Notes: generated by a model from the letters alone, not told the origin. A stretch of DNA of 64,000 nt from Daphnia carinata (GCF_022539665.2 NW_026712511.1:1-64000); one strand, 5' to 3'; shown: positions 29,742 to 41,413, counted from the first letter of the stretch. Numbers and translations are program-made.

Positions 29742-30807
29742 CTATTGGTTTCCCTGACGCTGAGGGGGACCTGGAATATTCGGCCTATCGGAGCTCCTGA
29801 ACTTGAGACAGTTATTCGATTTGTGTCCGATTTCACCACAAGAGTAACAAATTGGAGGCTGTGCTTGTTCTAAATTATGCCGTTGGAATTTACGGCATTC
29901 CGATTGCGTATGCCCACGAAAACCGCAGAAATTGCAAGTTATGCCATGTTGAGTAGGCCTATTTCTCGAATCATTAAAGGGTCTCGAAAACGAGGGCGTG
30001 GACTGTGTAGGTTTTTTGGAGAGTCCCGCATTTTGGTAAGAATTGGTGTTATTATTGGGTCGATGAGGAGGAGGTCTCCAATTTCTGTCTTGATTGCCGC
30101 TATTGGTTTGGAAGGAAACTTGTTTCTTATAAGGGTTTGAGTTTGAGAAAAAACATGAGTTTGTTAGGTCTCCAATTTCTTAAACAGAAATTGGAGACCT
30201 AACAAACTCATGTTTTTCCCGATCTGTCTCTAAAGCTTCCAAACGAACGGCATAAATACGCGTTGATGCTACAAGCTCGGTAAAGTCGCGAAATTCTTTA
30301 TAACGTACTTTGGCCTGTAATTTGAAATCCAACCCCTTGATAAATTTTTGCATAAGGATTATTGTGAACGATTTCTCTGCATAACCTGCTGGATACGCCT
30401 TCTTAAAAATCTCGTGCAAGCGGTGCGCATAGTCGACAATTTTTTCGCCTGGTTAGCGTTTAGCCTTATTGAATTTTTTAATATAGACTTCGACGTTTTC
30501 ATCCCCATGAAAGTGATCAAGTAACGCTTCTTTAATGGACGCATAATCATGGGGATGCTGCCTGATAATGTTTTGAAGTACTGAAAAAGCCTTATCTGTT
30601 ATTTTAGCATCTGAATAATCTTTTCTTCTGACCATGCTGCCCCATCAACTATGCTTTCAAAAGATTCTAGCCAAGAGTCGAAGCGAGAAATTGGACTTCC
30701 CGAAAAGGAAGGAAGCAATTGTAGGCGCGAAAAAGTGTGTTGGTTTGTCTGAAAATCATTTAAGTCGTTGACTGTGGCAGCCCTGAAGGGGAACAAGATT
30801 TGGCCAT
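29742..30807 (-). pseudogene. gag: Gag, decayed (gypsy-2)
   Basis: Starts at the ATG at 30807 (MAKSC) and stops at 29744-29742. A one-base loss after the start shifts the frame near 30780. The capsid region is otherwise close to gypsy-1. Roughly 230 nt between the capsid end and the basic linker are missing and replaced by a hairpin. Two zinc knuckles can be followed near the end. Confidence 0.85.
30149..30217. repeat. Perfect 32-bp hairpin at a gag deletion junction
   Basis: 30149-30180 and 30186-30217 are perfect inverted repeats separated by TAAAC. One arm is made of gag sequence (ACATGAGTTTGTTAG) fused to the reverse complement of a downstream gag segment (GGTCTCCAATTTCT). Gypsy-1 has no such palindrome at this place. 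Confidence 0.95.
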
Positions 30808-32347
30808 GTTGGGATCAAATATGGGAGGATTTAACTTCTTTCGGCGTGGATTCGGAGGGTGTCCTGAAATGCTGTTCGTGATTGCCTCAGTTGCACTATC
30901 AGATCTTCCTGCCGGCTGGATTGCTAGGCTTGAGGAGGGTGTTGAGTGCGTGACTGGCAGGAATCCCGGTTTCTTTGGCGTGTTCGCCTTCTCCTCGGAA
31001 TGCGTTCCGACAGCGGCGATACTTGTTGAGTCGGTGGGGTTTGCTGTTCTTCCTGGGTCCTCCGAATGTATGACAGCAACTGTCTCAATTCGGTGGTAGC
31101 CGGTATGAGAGCGTCCCCGATTTCCTTCGTTATCTGCTGTCCGTCTTGTTGCACCGGTGTCCGGAAGTTGTTGAATTTCGTCTGCAGAGATCTCAGTTCC
31201 GACAATAGCGCCTCCAAACCGATTATGGCCTGAACCTTTCTTAGGTAAGAGACCAGCTGGAGGGTGTCTGTGAGAAATTTCAGCTGGTACTCCTGCAGGG
31301 TGTTCTTTAGGAAGTTGGAGAACTCCGTTATCTCGAGTGTGAGAAGGTAATATGTCTCTTCCTTGCGGTGGTTGATTAAGTTTTCCCTGGGGGCAATGTT
31401 GAAAAATTTCTTGTCCGTCTCCGGCGTGAATGTCAGCAAGTCGGCGATGGTGTAAGTCAGTCCTAGTAGGTAAATCGTAAACTCCCTCGCATAGGTTGTG
31501 AATATTGTTATCAGCACGGTCACTTGGGGCTGCGCAACCTGCGCCGTGGTCAGTCGACTGGCTCTCACTACCAGAATTGCACGCAAGGATTTCAGAATTA
31601 TCTCCGCTTTTTTCAAATCCGTTGGCACTTTGTTCTGGTATTGATACTGCTTCCGGATTGTTTGTATCAACGCTATTAGTTGTCCCCAAATTATCGGATC
31701 GGTTGATCGGAAATCCAACTCCCTCTCCTTGAGATACTTGAGCGTGAGTAGCAGGGACGGTAGCTGACCCGTCGGCTCTGGAAGTATTCTCGATTGATTG
31801 GCCTGGATCTCGTGGTATAGGCGATGGAGACCCGAGTTGTGGTGATTTTCCATCTAATGGACTCTTCTTTTGAAAATAACTGAAAATCGTACTCGAGAGA
31901 AAGCTAGTTTTCGACGCAGGTTTAACAAGTGATTTGAATGGAAAAAAACGAGAAGCTAACCTTGCATAAACAGACGGCGCGGGCTGAGCAGGTGCAACGG
32001 AAGCTTTGCTACGGGCCCAACTTTTCCTAGTGTTATTTTTTACTAATGGGGCTACGGCCTCGTACGCGGTGTTAGACCTCAATTTTCTCAACTGGGTATT
32101 ATCAGTCTTTACTTTTGGAGTTAAAACGGGAGAGGCAGATTGCTTAACGCTTTCTGTTTCTTTGTCTGACGTCTTACAGTCTTGAAATGTATGCGGGGCG
32201 GTCGTGGTAGACGCTAACAATTTTTCAAAACTAATTTACTTAGCAATCGTTTCGTCATTGATTTGCACTACGAGCTACAGGAATTAACGGAGTGTTCAAA
32301 GGTGTACGAGAAAGTTTATGCCCGCCTGACTTAACATCGTCCATCAT
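30808..32347 (-). pseudogene. Gag-frame leader ORF A (gypsy-2)
   Basis: ATG at 32347. A frameshift near 32260 separates the first codons, then the frame is open from 32220 through the gag start (486 codons). Ser/Thr/Pro/Asn-rich and low in predicted structure. It demonstrates that frame A can be continuous with gag in this lineage. Confidence 0.65.
30924..31853 (-). CDS. Overprinted accessory ORF B (gypsy-2)
   Basis: 309 codons from the ATG at 31853, the position equivalent to 6190 in gypsy-1. It shares LPSLLLTLKYLKERELDF, the helical middle and the Arg-rich block IPRRRRTRQRNR. It stops about 35 codons earlier than gypsy-1, after RTQHPPQA, so the helical tail is lost. It stays open although gag and pol of this copy are broken. 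Confidence 0.65.
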   Translation of the reverse strand: MENHHNSGLHRLYHEIQANQSRILPEPTGQLPSLLLTLKYLKERELDFRSTDPIIWGQLIALIQTIRKQYQYQNKVPTDLKKAEIILKSLRAILVVRASRLTTAQVAQPQVTVLITIFTTYAREFTIYLLGLTYTIADLLTFTPETDKKFFNIAPRENLINHRKEETYYLLTLEITEFSNFLKNTLQEYQLKFLTDTLQLVSYLRKVQAIIGLEALLSELRSLQTKFNNFRTPVQQDGQQITKEIGDALIPATTELRQLLSYIRRTQEEQQTPPTQQVSPLSERIPRRRRTRQRNRDSCQSRTQHPPQA

Positions 32348-32381
32348 TGTGGTAGAGCTCTGAAAAAGGCTGTCACCATTA

Positions 32382-33198
32382 TGTAAAGCATCTTCCCGTG
32401 TGGGAAGACTGACTTTACTGTATTAAGACAATAAGAAATAAAAACAAGCTCGGAGGCGTATTTCTCACAATGATGGATTTATGATTTTAAGTGAAACATA
32501 CTACAAGAAGCAAGACATAGAAAGAAAATAAAGAAACAGTAGGGAAACGTGAGAGGGAAAGAGAGACAATTATAACCAAGTCTTACCGTGATAACACGAG
32601 TAGGTAGCGGAAAGAAATCGACACGGAAGCGAACGAGATAACCTCACGCCCACTAAGGCAACTCACAATCAAATAGATTGAACAAGTGTCAAGAAGAGGA
32701 CAAATGCACTGTCCAAGAATAACTAAGTTTGAACAGATGCAATTTAAAGCAATTTAGGCAAATAAGTTCAGACTAAAGCGTACAATTTACTACACAATAC
32801 TACTAGCCAGAGATAAGCGCAACAAGAATAAATTCAGGCGACTACTTTACTCAGATACAAGTTCTTGTCTGATCTTTCCCATATTTTGGGTTCACGATTA
32901 CACTTCGCATATTGGCAAATTGGTGAGTTACTTTGCGAGTATTTGCCACCAATCAAAGATGTTTAAAATGGCGTGATAATGGTGCGATGATGGGCGTCGC
33001 CCGTGCCGCCAATCAAATGTTTTATAAGTGGCGTGATGCTGATGACACATGGATGCGTCAGCTAGCTAGCAGGTGTTCATCTAGGTCACCCGTGTTGCGT
33101 ATATATGTTGTTGCAATTGACATGTTTTATACTAATTACTTATTAAAGATACTACAGAAAGGGCATATAAGTTGAAGATGTATATTGGCTTCGTTACA
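32382..33198 (-). repeat. Gypsy-2 5' LTR
   Basis: 817 bp on the minus strand, from TGTAACGAAGCC (33198 inward) to GATGCTTTACA (32382), followed by TAATGGTGACAGCC. It contains the duplicated ATTGG/TATA module near 32945-33045. Confidence 0.9.
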
Positions 33199-33243
33199 AT
33201 AGAAAACCATTTCCTAGTAAATATTTAAATTTGCAAATCATTC
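33199..33243. repeat. Fragment of the tRNA-array unit
   Basis: ATAGAAAACCATTTCCTAGT to AAATCATTC matches the array unit (for example 46409-46451). It is bounded by gypsy-2 on the left and MULE-B on the right. Confidence 0.9.
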
Positions 33244-34433
33244 GGTAGCCGGTGAAATAGGACTGAAATGAAATAGGACTGGAGAAATAGGACTGAAAAT
33301 TTCCACCCCTATTTCTACCGGAGAAATAGGACTGGGAGAAATAGGACTGACTTTTAAAAACGTTTAGGACAGTCCTATTTCTCCATGGCATCAGTCCTAT
33401 TTCTCCTCGGCATCAGTCCTATTCAGTGTTTCCACTTTCCGCAAAGTGAAAAGCGCACCGTTCAACGCTGCCCCTTGGTGGCTCTTATTGAGGAACATTT
33501 TAATTCTGAAGTTGCATAGAGGCGCTAAAGGCAACAGCGGTTGGGTCAAAAATCTCAAAATCCCCAGATATCCCCCAGATATCTCCGAAAATTAAATGGG
33601 CTCTGGGCAATCCCTGAAACCCTAGATTCCCAAAACTACACCCTAGATTACAAAAATTTTCCTTAAATCCCCCTAAATAGGGTAATATCCCTAGAAGGGG
33701 AATGGCTGGTCCTATTTCTCCTTAGAAATAGACCTATTTCATTTACCTTGTTCCAAGGGGAACGATGAGCCTCCAATCCGGTAGGCAATGTATTACGTAA
33801 GAGCGGCGGCTTATATCCATTTCCCTTTTTAAAAAACCGATGGTGTTCACTCATTAGATAAATAGTTCACAAAACTTTTTTTGCTTATCCTATTTTAATT
33901 TAAATTACAGGAGAACATGAACTATATTATATTTAATAGAGTTCATTAAACAAACTACTATTAGACATACTACAGAAATATTTATTACTTATATCGCACA
34001 TTATGTGGTCATAACCAACTTTTCCAATTGAACTAATGTTTTACTATTTCATACATCTTTCGTTATATACAGCTCTTACATATTCAGATTTTGCTCTATT
34101 AATATTTTATTAAATGAACTCTATTAGATTCAAAATAATTCATGTTCCCCAGCAAATAAAATTAAAATAGGATAAGAGATAAAACATTTGTGAACCATTT
34201 AAATAATGAGTAAACGCCATCGATTTTTGACAAAGAGAAATGGATATAAGCCGGTGCTCTTACGCCAGATTGGAGGCTCATCGTTCCCCTTGGAACAAGG
34301 TAAATGAAATAGAACTATAGCTAAGGAGAAATAGGACTGATGCCGAGGAGAAATAGGACTGTCCTAAAAGTTTTTAAAAGTCAGTCCTATTTCTCCAGTC
34401 CTATTTCGTTTCAGTCCCATTTCACCGCCAATC
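33244..34433. mobile_element. MULE-B: 1.19-kb non-autonomous fold-back element
   Basis: Outer ends GGTAGCCGGTGAAATAGG on the left and, reverse-complemented, GATTGGCGGTGAAATGGG on the right. AATCATTC flanks both sides (33236-33243 and 34434-34441), and the empty site is visible in the array units. Terminal units of the GGAGAAATAGGACTG type occur in both orientations. Most of the interior is also an inverted repeat: 33710-33990 pairs with 34075-34345. No coding capacity. Confidence 0.88.
33420..33715. other. Asymmetric insert in MULE-B
   Basis: This segment has no counterpart in the right arm of the fold-back. It is less AT-rich, with short CCCCAGATAT repeats, and no gene is visible. Confidence 0.4.
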
Positions 34434-34922
34434 AATCATTCAAATAATGTCAATAACGTTTGAAAGAGACTACATTCATCTTGATCACTTATAGAACAAT
34501 ATTTTGCATTATTTGTACATAAAAAATTTGCCCATGAATGCAGAACTTATATAAAATTTAAGTGCCATTTATATCTGAAAATGGACTAATGCGACAACAG
34601 AAACAAGAATGATTAAATTTGATAATATAATTGACCAAAAAACATCTGGCTTTCAGTAAGATCGAGTCTATATGAATGGGGTTGTAACTCAGAGGTAGAG
34701 TGTTTGCTTCGCATGTGAAAAGGCCGGAGTTCAATCCTCCGCAACTCCAACCCAAAGAAGGATTTTTGATACATTCGAATACCGAATTCCATCATCATCA
34801 AAAAGTAACACATCCAATTATAGGTAGCATTACATGTAAAAGCAACTGCAATAAAACCAACGATGTTGATGGTCTACAAACAATTTGGAACCATAATTAA
34901 ACGTTGCACTTCTGGTTCATTT
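34434..34922. repeat. tRNA-array unit portion left of gypsy-3
   Basis: Homologous to 46445-46930. Contains one tRNA-Ala(CGC)-type gene. It ends at the gypsy-3 target site CATTTC. Confidence 0.9.
34678..34749 (+). tRNA. tRNA-Ala (CGC)
   Basis: 72 nt, acceptor GGGGTTG/CAACTCC, D arm ACTC..GAGT, loop TTCGCAT with anticodon CGC, T arm CGGAG/CTCCG. TATATGAAT lies just upstream and TTTTT 17 nt downstream. The variable loop reads AGGCC. Confidence 0.85.
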
Positions 34923-35764
34923 CGTAACGAAGCCATGAGAAAATACAATCTTTGAATTATATTGTGTCTGTTTGTTGTTCTTGTCAATATAATTATATGT
35001 TACGTCCATTGCCCTTCTTTTGATAAACTACGTCTTATAAATGTCCTACTTCAAGTGTTGATGCCCTTTCGCAGAAATCTATTTTTATATTATATTTGAC
35101 ATCCTCCTTGTTGCTGATTGGATGTGCTAGATGCGTAGGACATCGCGCCATGCATTTCCATGAATACGAAATGCGTGTGCGACATTCCGCATCCGGAGTC
35201 ATTTGACGGAAATGCTATGTTTCCCTCATTCTTGTGGAAGTATAAAAGAATGCCCTTTTTGTTCCCAAAAGTCAGTCCACTTCAGTGTTTCAGTTTCTCA
35301 GTTCTACAGTTCTTTAGTTATCTTCAGTTCTCTTCAATTCTCTTCAGTTCTCTCCTGTTTTAATTCCAGTTCTAGTTTTTCATTCTTAGTGCTACAAAGT
35401 GCTGTTTAATTCTTAAAGTCTAGTGAGTTCAATTTTATATCTTATTCAATAATTATTGTGAGTACTCCTCATCGCTTCTTGTGCGACCGGCAGCCTTATT
35501 ATCTTTATTTTTCCGTATAACATTTACCATCTCTATTTTATCTTCGCCACGGTAGTGACGGTAAGATTAAACTCGCATAACTCCATTTTTATATTCCCGT
35601 TTCCCATTTATATCGTATAATTGTGTATTCTTTTATTATCCTTTGGGCCTATTAGAATAAAATATATTCGACATTGTGGTAACGCCTTCCGAGTTTATTT
35701 TCTTATTACAATTGGTCTTAAATAACGTAAAGTCATCTTTCAATCACTAAAAGAATGCTTTACA
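34923..35764 (+). repeat. Gypsy-3 5' LTR
   Basis: 842 bp. Begins with CGTAACGAAGCC, where the 3' LTR has TGTAACGAAGCC, and ends GCTTTACA. The R region is a run of CAGTTCT-like units (35280-35370). AATAAA lies near 35656. Confidence 0.93.
35241..35248 (+). promoter_or_regulatory. LTR TATA box
   Basis: TATAAAAG followed about 30 nt later by TCAGTCCACTTCAG, a plausible transcription start. Repeated in the 3' LTR at 45559-45566. Confidence 0.6.
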
Positions 35765-35792
35765 TAATGGTGGCAGCGATCTATCGAACTCA
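35765..35792 (+). promoter_or_regulatory. Primer-binding region (gypsy-3)
   Basis: TAATGGTGGCAGCGATC directly after the LTR, equivalent to 5660-5690. Confidence 0.55.
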
Positions 35793-35798
35793 CCCACA

Positions 35799-36676
35799 AT
35801 GACGGATACTATTTTTACTAGTAGGCCTAAACTTTTTCGCACACCTGTATTCGCTACTAAAAGTCCTATTGAGCCAGTTATTCAAATTGACGAAGCTGTA
35901 GCCTGAACTCTTAATTTTGATAAAATTCCACTTCAAATCTTGCTGGATCTGATAAGTTTACGGGTAATAAAACTTCGAGAAAGGCAACAGAAACTATTAG
36001 GAAATCTGCCTCTCCTGTTTTGAAGCCTAGTGCAATTCCAGATAATCCCCAGTTAAGAAATGTAAGATCGAACTCTGCGTATGAGTTGGTAAAGCCAGTA
36101 GACCTTTCAAACGTTCGCAAACCACGAGCCCAACGTAAAGCTGATACCTCGACTGTAAGAAACTCTCCTTCCTTCATAGCCCAACTAGTAAACCATCTTT
36201 CACCCAAGCAAACCGTTTCCACAAACACTTCCCCAACAAACGCTTTTTTGAACACCGTCTCGGCCCTTTTTAAAAAAAAGAAGACAACCAATGGAAGACC
36301 AACTCAACGTCAATCTCCAGAATCTGTTCCAAGAAGTCAAGACGAAACAGAACAGCATCTTCCAGCTACCGAACAGTCAGCTACCGTTCCTACTGCTAGC
36401 CATCAAGAGCCTCAAGGAGAGGGAGAAGGACTTCCAATCGAGCGACCCGAAAATCTGGGATCACCTTGTCGCGTTGATGCGCGACATTCAGAGGAATTAC
36501 GACGCCGAAAAATTAACACTGACGGATTGGAAACAACCGAAGACACTTCTGAAGTACCTGACATCCATTCTGGAGGTGAAAGCCAGTGTACCGATCACGA
36601 AGAAGACGAAGAAGCCGACAGAGGAAATTGTGACGGCTCAAGGAAATTTTCACGCGACACGCGAGACAGGTTTTGA
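35799..36676 (+). pseudogene. Leader ORF A (gypsy-3)
   Basis: ATG at 35799. An early stop near 35904 and a frame change separate it from 36020-36676, which is similar to ORF A of gypsy-1 (RSNSAYELV, SATVPTASHQEPQGEGEG). A one-base shift near 36650 moves the rest into another frame; it continues within 36660-37379. Confidence 0.7.
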
Positions 36677-37320
36677 CTTGCCTACACGGACAAGTTTACA
36701 ACATCATAGACCTGCAAGAGGTCACACCAACAAGACAGCAAGAACTTTTCGGGCTCGTTCCAAGACGGGACATCACCGACAGAGACGAGGACGGGAGATA
36801 CGTCGAAATCATCACCAAAGTGAGCGACACATCAATTCATCTGGAGGAGATCTTGCTGGAGTCCCAACGAACGTTCCTGAAGGAAGTAGCCAACCTAGCG
36901 TCATACCTAAAGGAACTACAACTCATCAACAATTTGGAGGTGCTACAGCCGGAAATCATATTCCTTTTGGAAAAACTGAACAATTTTCCGGAAGCCAACA
37001 ACCCGTTCCTCGCACAGCAGGCGAGCGACATCAAGCCAATAATCACGCAAACGGAACAAAAATTGAGACAATCGCTGACGTTCATACAAACGAGACCAAC
37101 ACAGCAGCCAATCCAACAAACATCGCCGCTGTCGGGCAGCATTCCGAAGAGGAAACGGTCGCGCAGAAGAAACTATCGTTCCAATCCGTCACAAACTCTA
37201 TACAGTCCTCGAGCACGCCTACTCAGCCGATCGGATATAACGCAAGAGGATCTAAGGCAATTACGAACGACACTTCAGAACACCCTCAGAATCCACAGGG
37301 AGGAACTTGGAAATTGTTAA
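36291..37320 (+). pseudogene. Overprinted ORF B (gypsy-3), one frameshift
   Basis: The ATG at 36291 starts MEDQLNVNLQNLFQEVKTKQ, aligned with ORF B of gypsy-1 and -2. After about 120 codons the same shift that hits ORF A moves B to the frame of 36673-37320. The second part keeps the helical segment, the Arg block IPKRKRSRRRNYRSN and the tail LRQLRTTLQNTLRIHREELG. It stops 15 nt before the gag ATG. Conservation with gypsy-1 is strong for such a diverged copy. Confidence 0.75.
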
Positions 37321-37335
37321 AATTTAATCCAAAAC

Positions 37336-38538
37336 ATGGCGGAATCTTATTCTCCATCAAGAGCGGCCACGGTCGATGATTTGAACGATTTAAAAAATAA
37401 TCAGCACACCTTTTCTCGTTTACAACTACTTCCTTCTTTTTCTGGTAATCCCCTTGTGCGCTTTGACTCCTGGTTGGAATCTTTTGAAAGTATAGTAGAT
37501 GGGTCAGGTTGGTCTGAGGGGAAAATTATTCAGATGTTAAGGGCAAAATTGGTTGATAAAGCTTTCTCGATTATTCAGGCAACTTTGAAGGTTCATCCTC
37601 ACAACTATGCTCTAATTAAAGAATCTCTTCTTGATCATTTTCATGGGGACGAAAATGCAGATTTTTAGCAAAAGAAGTTTAATAAAGCTAAGCGTAAGCC
37701 AGGGGAAAAGATTATAGAATATGCTCATCGTTTGCAGGAAATTTTCAAACGCGCATATCCTGTAGGCTATTCAGAAGCATCTTTCGCTATAATTCTTATG
37801 CAAAAATTTATAGAGGGGTTGGATTCCAAATTACAATCGAAAGTTAAATATAAAGAATTTAAGAATTTTAATGATCTTGTTTCTGCAACCCGAGTGTATG
37901 CATTGCGAGTGGAAGCCATGGAAACGGATAGGGAAAAACATGATTTTATTAGGGCAGTGACTGCACCGTCTGATACCAAAGACACAGAATTAAAAGAACT
38001 TAAAGAAATAATATTGGAGCAAAAAGAATTCGTTAATAATGCCGTAGCAAATATCAGACAGGGAAGCAAACAAGTAGATGACCCTAAAACTGAGAAGGAG
38101 GAAATCAAGAGCGCACTTCTTGAGCTAACGCAAGCGGTAAGGCAATTGCAATTTGATAAAAACGTATCAAGTGCACCCTATAAGAAACAAGTTTCGTTCC
38201 AAGCTAGTAACAGTAACCAGGATAGGAATTGGAGACCTCCTCAGCCGAATAACAATAACAATGGCGCACAAACTTTCAATAAATTTCCAGATAGGCCTAC
38301 AGCTCATAACCCTCTTCTAACGATAAGCCTACACCACCACAGCTGACTAGCAATTTTTGTGGATATAAGGGTCATTCTCAGACAGATTGTCGCAAATATC
38401 AACGGCAAAGTTTGGAACAAGCTCAGCCACCAATATGCTATTCATGTCGGGAAATTGGCCATAAATAACTTTCCAAAGGCAAAAAACTAGAATAGGCCTA
38501 ACATTCCAGGTCCGCCTCCGAATCAGGGAAACCAATAG
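37336..38538 (+). pseudogene. gag: Gag (gypsy-3), broken
   Basis: ATG 37336 (MAESYSPSRAATVDDLND). In-frame TAG at 37666-37668, then open 37669-38346, with the zinc-knuckle region shifted and degraded (38340-38490). Stop near 38536. Otherwise close to the gypsy-1 capsid domain. Confidence 0.88.
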
Positions 38539-38559
38539 GTATCAACTGTAACTTCGGGT

Positions 38560-40771
38560 CAGTTGATAGGGAGCCTCCGTTTAAATCCCGACAAGTCGCA
38601 AAATTAACAACCATAACGAATGAATCGACATCGAGAATTCCATTGAAAATTCATCAGATCCCATTTCAAGCATTATTCGAAACAGGCGCGTCTAAGAGTA
38701 TTATTCACGAGAGATTATTTAAGAAATTACCCCAAAGAGGTCAGGTGATCTGCAGTCAACTTGATTTTGATTTATACGATATAGGGGAGAAAAAATTACA
38801 CACGCTGGGAAGAGTTATTTTACCCGTACGATACGGAGAGTCGGTTTTGGAACAAGAGTTTATTGTTACAAATGGTGTTTCTGAGGACTGTATCCTTGGA
38901 TGGGACGCAATCCAGAAACACGGATTTTGGCTTGATGGAGAAGCCAAGAGCATTTATTTAGCAAGAGATAAGCAGGGATCAGCTATTTCTAGCATTCCGG
39001 ACATGGCAATTACTTCGGTCAAAAAGACGACGTTATCTCGTCAGACGTCGCTAGTAATTGCCGCGCAAATGAAAGGGTCATTTCCGTTTGTTCCGCCTAA
39101 TACAGCTTTTATATTTACCCCAGCAGAAGATTTGCCGGCCGGCATTTTTATTGAGGAGTTCGTAGGAAAAGTATCGAAAGATGGACAATATAATATTCTG
39201 GTTGAAAATCATTCGTAAAATCAAGTCAAAATTCCTAGGGATACGAAGTTAGGTGGCATCGAAGTTACTACTCGAGCGATTGGAAAAATTTCTTTAAATA
39301 AAGTTGAGGACAGGCCTAACGTAGTAAAAGAGCCTATTGTGATTCCGGAGGTCGACCCTGAATTTCAAACACAGCTCGCTAAATTATTAAATGACTTTCA
39401 CGACTTGTTCGCTGCAAAAGATTCAGAATTAGGCAACACAGATCTTATAAAACATACAGTTAATACACAGGGACGAGGCCCTATACGACAACGCCCTTAC
39501 AGAGTTACAAATAATCAAAGAAAATTATTAGAGGATAAGGTACAAGAAATGCTTGATGCGGATGTAATTCAGCATTCGAAATTCGCGATGGGCTTCACCT
39601 GTGGTTTTAGTTGAGAAAAAAAGTGGAGAAGTGAGGTTTTGCGTCGATTATCGAAAATTAAATAGTATCACAAAGAAAGATTCTTTTCCTATGCCAAGGA
39701 TAGATGAAACATTGGATAAATTGTATGGGAAGAAATTTTTCAATACTCTCGATTTAGCTGCTGGATATTAGCAAATTCAGGTAGATGAGCCAGCAATAGA
39801 AAAAACAGCATTTGTTGCAGAAAATAATCTTTAGGAATTTAAGCGTATGGCATTTGGCTTGTGCAATGCACCTGCCACATTTCAAAGACTAATGAATTAT
39901 GTACTGAAAGACGTTTTGGGAAGTAAGGCATTAGTTTATTTGGAAGATGTGATAATCTTTTCTGATAATTTCGACGACCATTTGAGGGATATTCGTGAAA
40001 TTTTTCAACTGCTACAGGATGCAAATTTAAAATTGAAACTTAAATAATGCCAGTTTATTAAACGATCGGTAAATTATTTAGGCCATGTCATTTCGAATGA
40101 AGGGATTAAGCCAGATCCAGGGAAAAATCGATAAAATAGTGAATTATAAAACACCTTCTTCCGTAGACGAAATGAGATCATTTTTGGGATTAGCTAAATA
40201 TGGGGATAGCAGGAAATTCACTTCTAAATATAAAGGACCATATAGGATAGTGAAAGTATATTCTAATAATACTGTAGATATAGCGGATAACTCTTATATC
40301 AGTCAACGTACTCACGTTAACAGATTAAAACCTTTGTATGAAACAATGCTTTGGAAGACAGAGCATTGTCCCCCATTTGAGTCGTCTTCTGAATTTGAGA
40401 GTCGATTTCGTAAAACGATTTCTACTCAAACTATTGATTTGTCAGAAAATGTGGATAGGCCTATAGATGAGGTTGGTGATTTGGGTGATGTCCAAGAAAT
40501 TGTAAACCCTTCTGTAATAAACAACGCACTTCTGGACGAAGATATGAAAATACACACCGGAAAGGAGTTTGAAAACCAGCAATTTCAAGCAACGGAAAAT
40601 AAACAAAATTCTATGGAATTACCAATGAAGACGGATTTCATTCAACGGAATTCGCAAGATTCTGGAATTTCTCAAGAAAATGGGAAAAAAGATGATCCCA
40701 AAACGGTCTCGAACACCGGACGTCCAAAAAGAAATCGCAGGAAGCCTATTCGATACACTGCTGGATTTTAA
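38560..40771 (+). pseudogene. pol: Pol (gypsy-3) with large internal deletion
   Basis: Protease at about 38665 has LFETGASKS: the catalytic Asp is Glu. A stop interrupts at 39216. RT has stops near 39769, 39832 and 40045, and its catalytic motif reads YLEDV (about 39940) in place of YLDD. Near 40198 the RT connection (FLGLA) is fused in frame to the integrase C-terminal region (GDSRKFTSKYKGPYRI), deleting RNase H and the integrase catalytic core (about 2.5 kb relative to gypsy-1 without MULE-A). The acidic tail ends at 40771. It cannot transpose on its own. Confidence 0.9.
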
Positions 40772-40814
40772 TTTGAATCTTTCCTTCTCTACTTTAATTA
40801 CGGGCAGAAGGGAC

Positions 40815-40822
40815 TATATAAG
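40815..40822 (+). promoter_or_regulatory. TATA box upstream of p1 (gypsy-3)
   Basis: TATATAAG in GGACTATATAAGCTCGTGAC, 65 nt before the first p1 ATG (40880) and about 45 nt after the pol stop. Confidence 0.5.
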
Positions 40823-40879
40823 CTCGTGACACATAGTGGCAGATATTCAACAGTTTGTGGTTAGTGATCTTGATTACGA

Positions 40880-41413
40880 CATGAATTCGGACAGCACTGT
40901 TGAATTGAACGAGTGGGACGTCACCCAAACCGTCGAAGTAGCGATGACTTCGCAATTGACCATGGGAGAGGAAGAGCCTGCGGGAAAAAAGTGTAAGCTC
41001 GAAGACGGTGAAGTCGAAAGCACCGACGAAGAAGAAGAAATTAAGAGGGAGAAGGATGTAGTCTGTATCCAGCAGTGACTGAAGAACAACGAAAGCAGAG
41101 AGATGAAGCTGACAAGTATTGTGATAACATGTTGGAATCCTACCGAAGCCCAGAAGCCCATTCTGAGGATTCAGAAGACGAACACAACTGGCGTAAGGAA
41201 AAGAGGCGTTTCAACAGGGAAATGCGGAAGCGGACCAGGGATTTGGCGGACGAACTTCAACTTCAAATCCGTCAGGAAAATTGGAGAAAAGCAGTTGTGA
41301 AATTGAAAAGAATTTTGGATCTTGACCCTGAGAATAGGAGCCCACCTCTCTACGGATGGTTTCCCGAGGATTGGAATCCTCACTACCGTTGCAGATTCTG
41401 CAAGAACAATTAA
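40880..41413 (+). pseudogene. Accessory protein p1 (gypsy-3), frameshifted
   Basis: The ATG at 40880 opens an acidic N-terminal part ending at the TGA 41076-41078; the next frame continues from there to 41413. The second part holds the shared core (helix ELQLQIRQENWRKAVVKLKR, then ILDLDPENRSPPLYGWFPEDW) and ends with CRFCKNN. A single-base shift or a programmed frameshift would join the parts. Same position and core as 20531-20938. Confidence 0.7.

Larger units (their letters stand above)
27071..33198 (-). mobile_element. Gypsy-2: decayed Ty3/gypsy element, minus strand
   Basis: A close relative of gypsy-1 in opposite orientation: 5' LTR at 32382-33198, leader ORFs, gag, pol. Truncated within integrase at 27071 by a MULE-C end. 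Carries a gag deletion with a hairpin, a protease deletion and frameshifts. The outer flank at 33199 (ATAGAAAACCATTTCC) is tRNA-array repeat, so the element inserted into that array. Confidence 0.9.
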
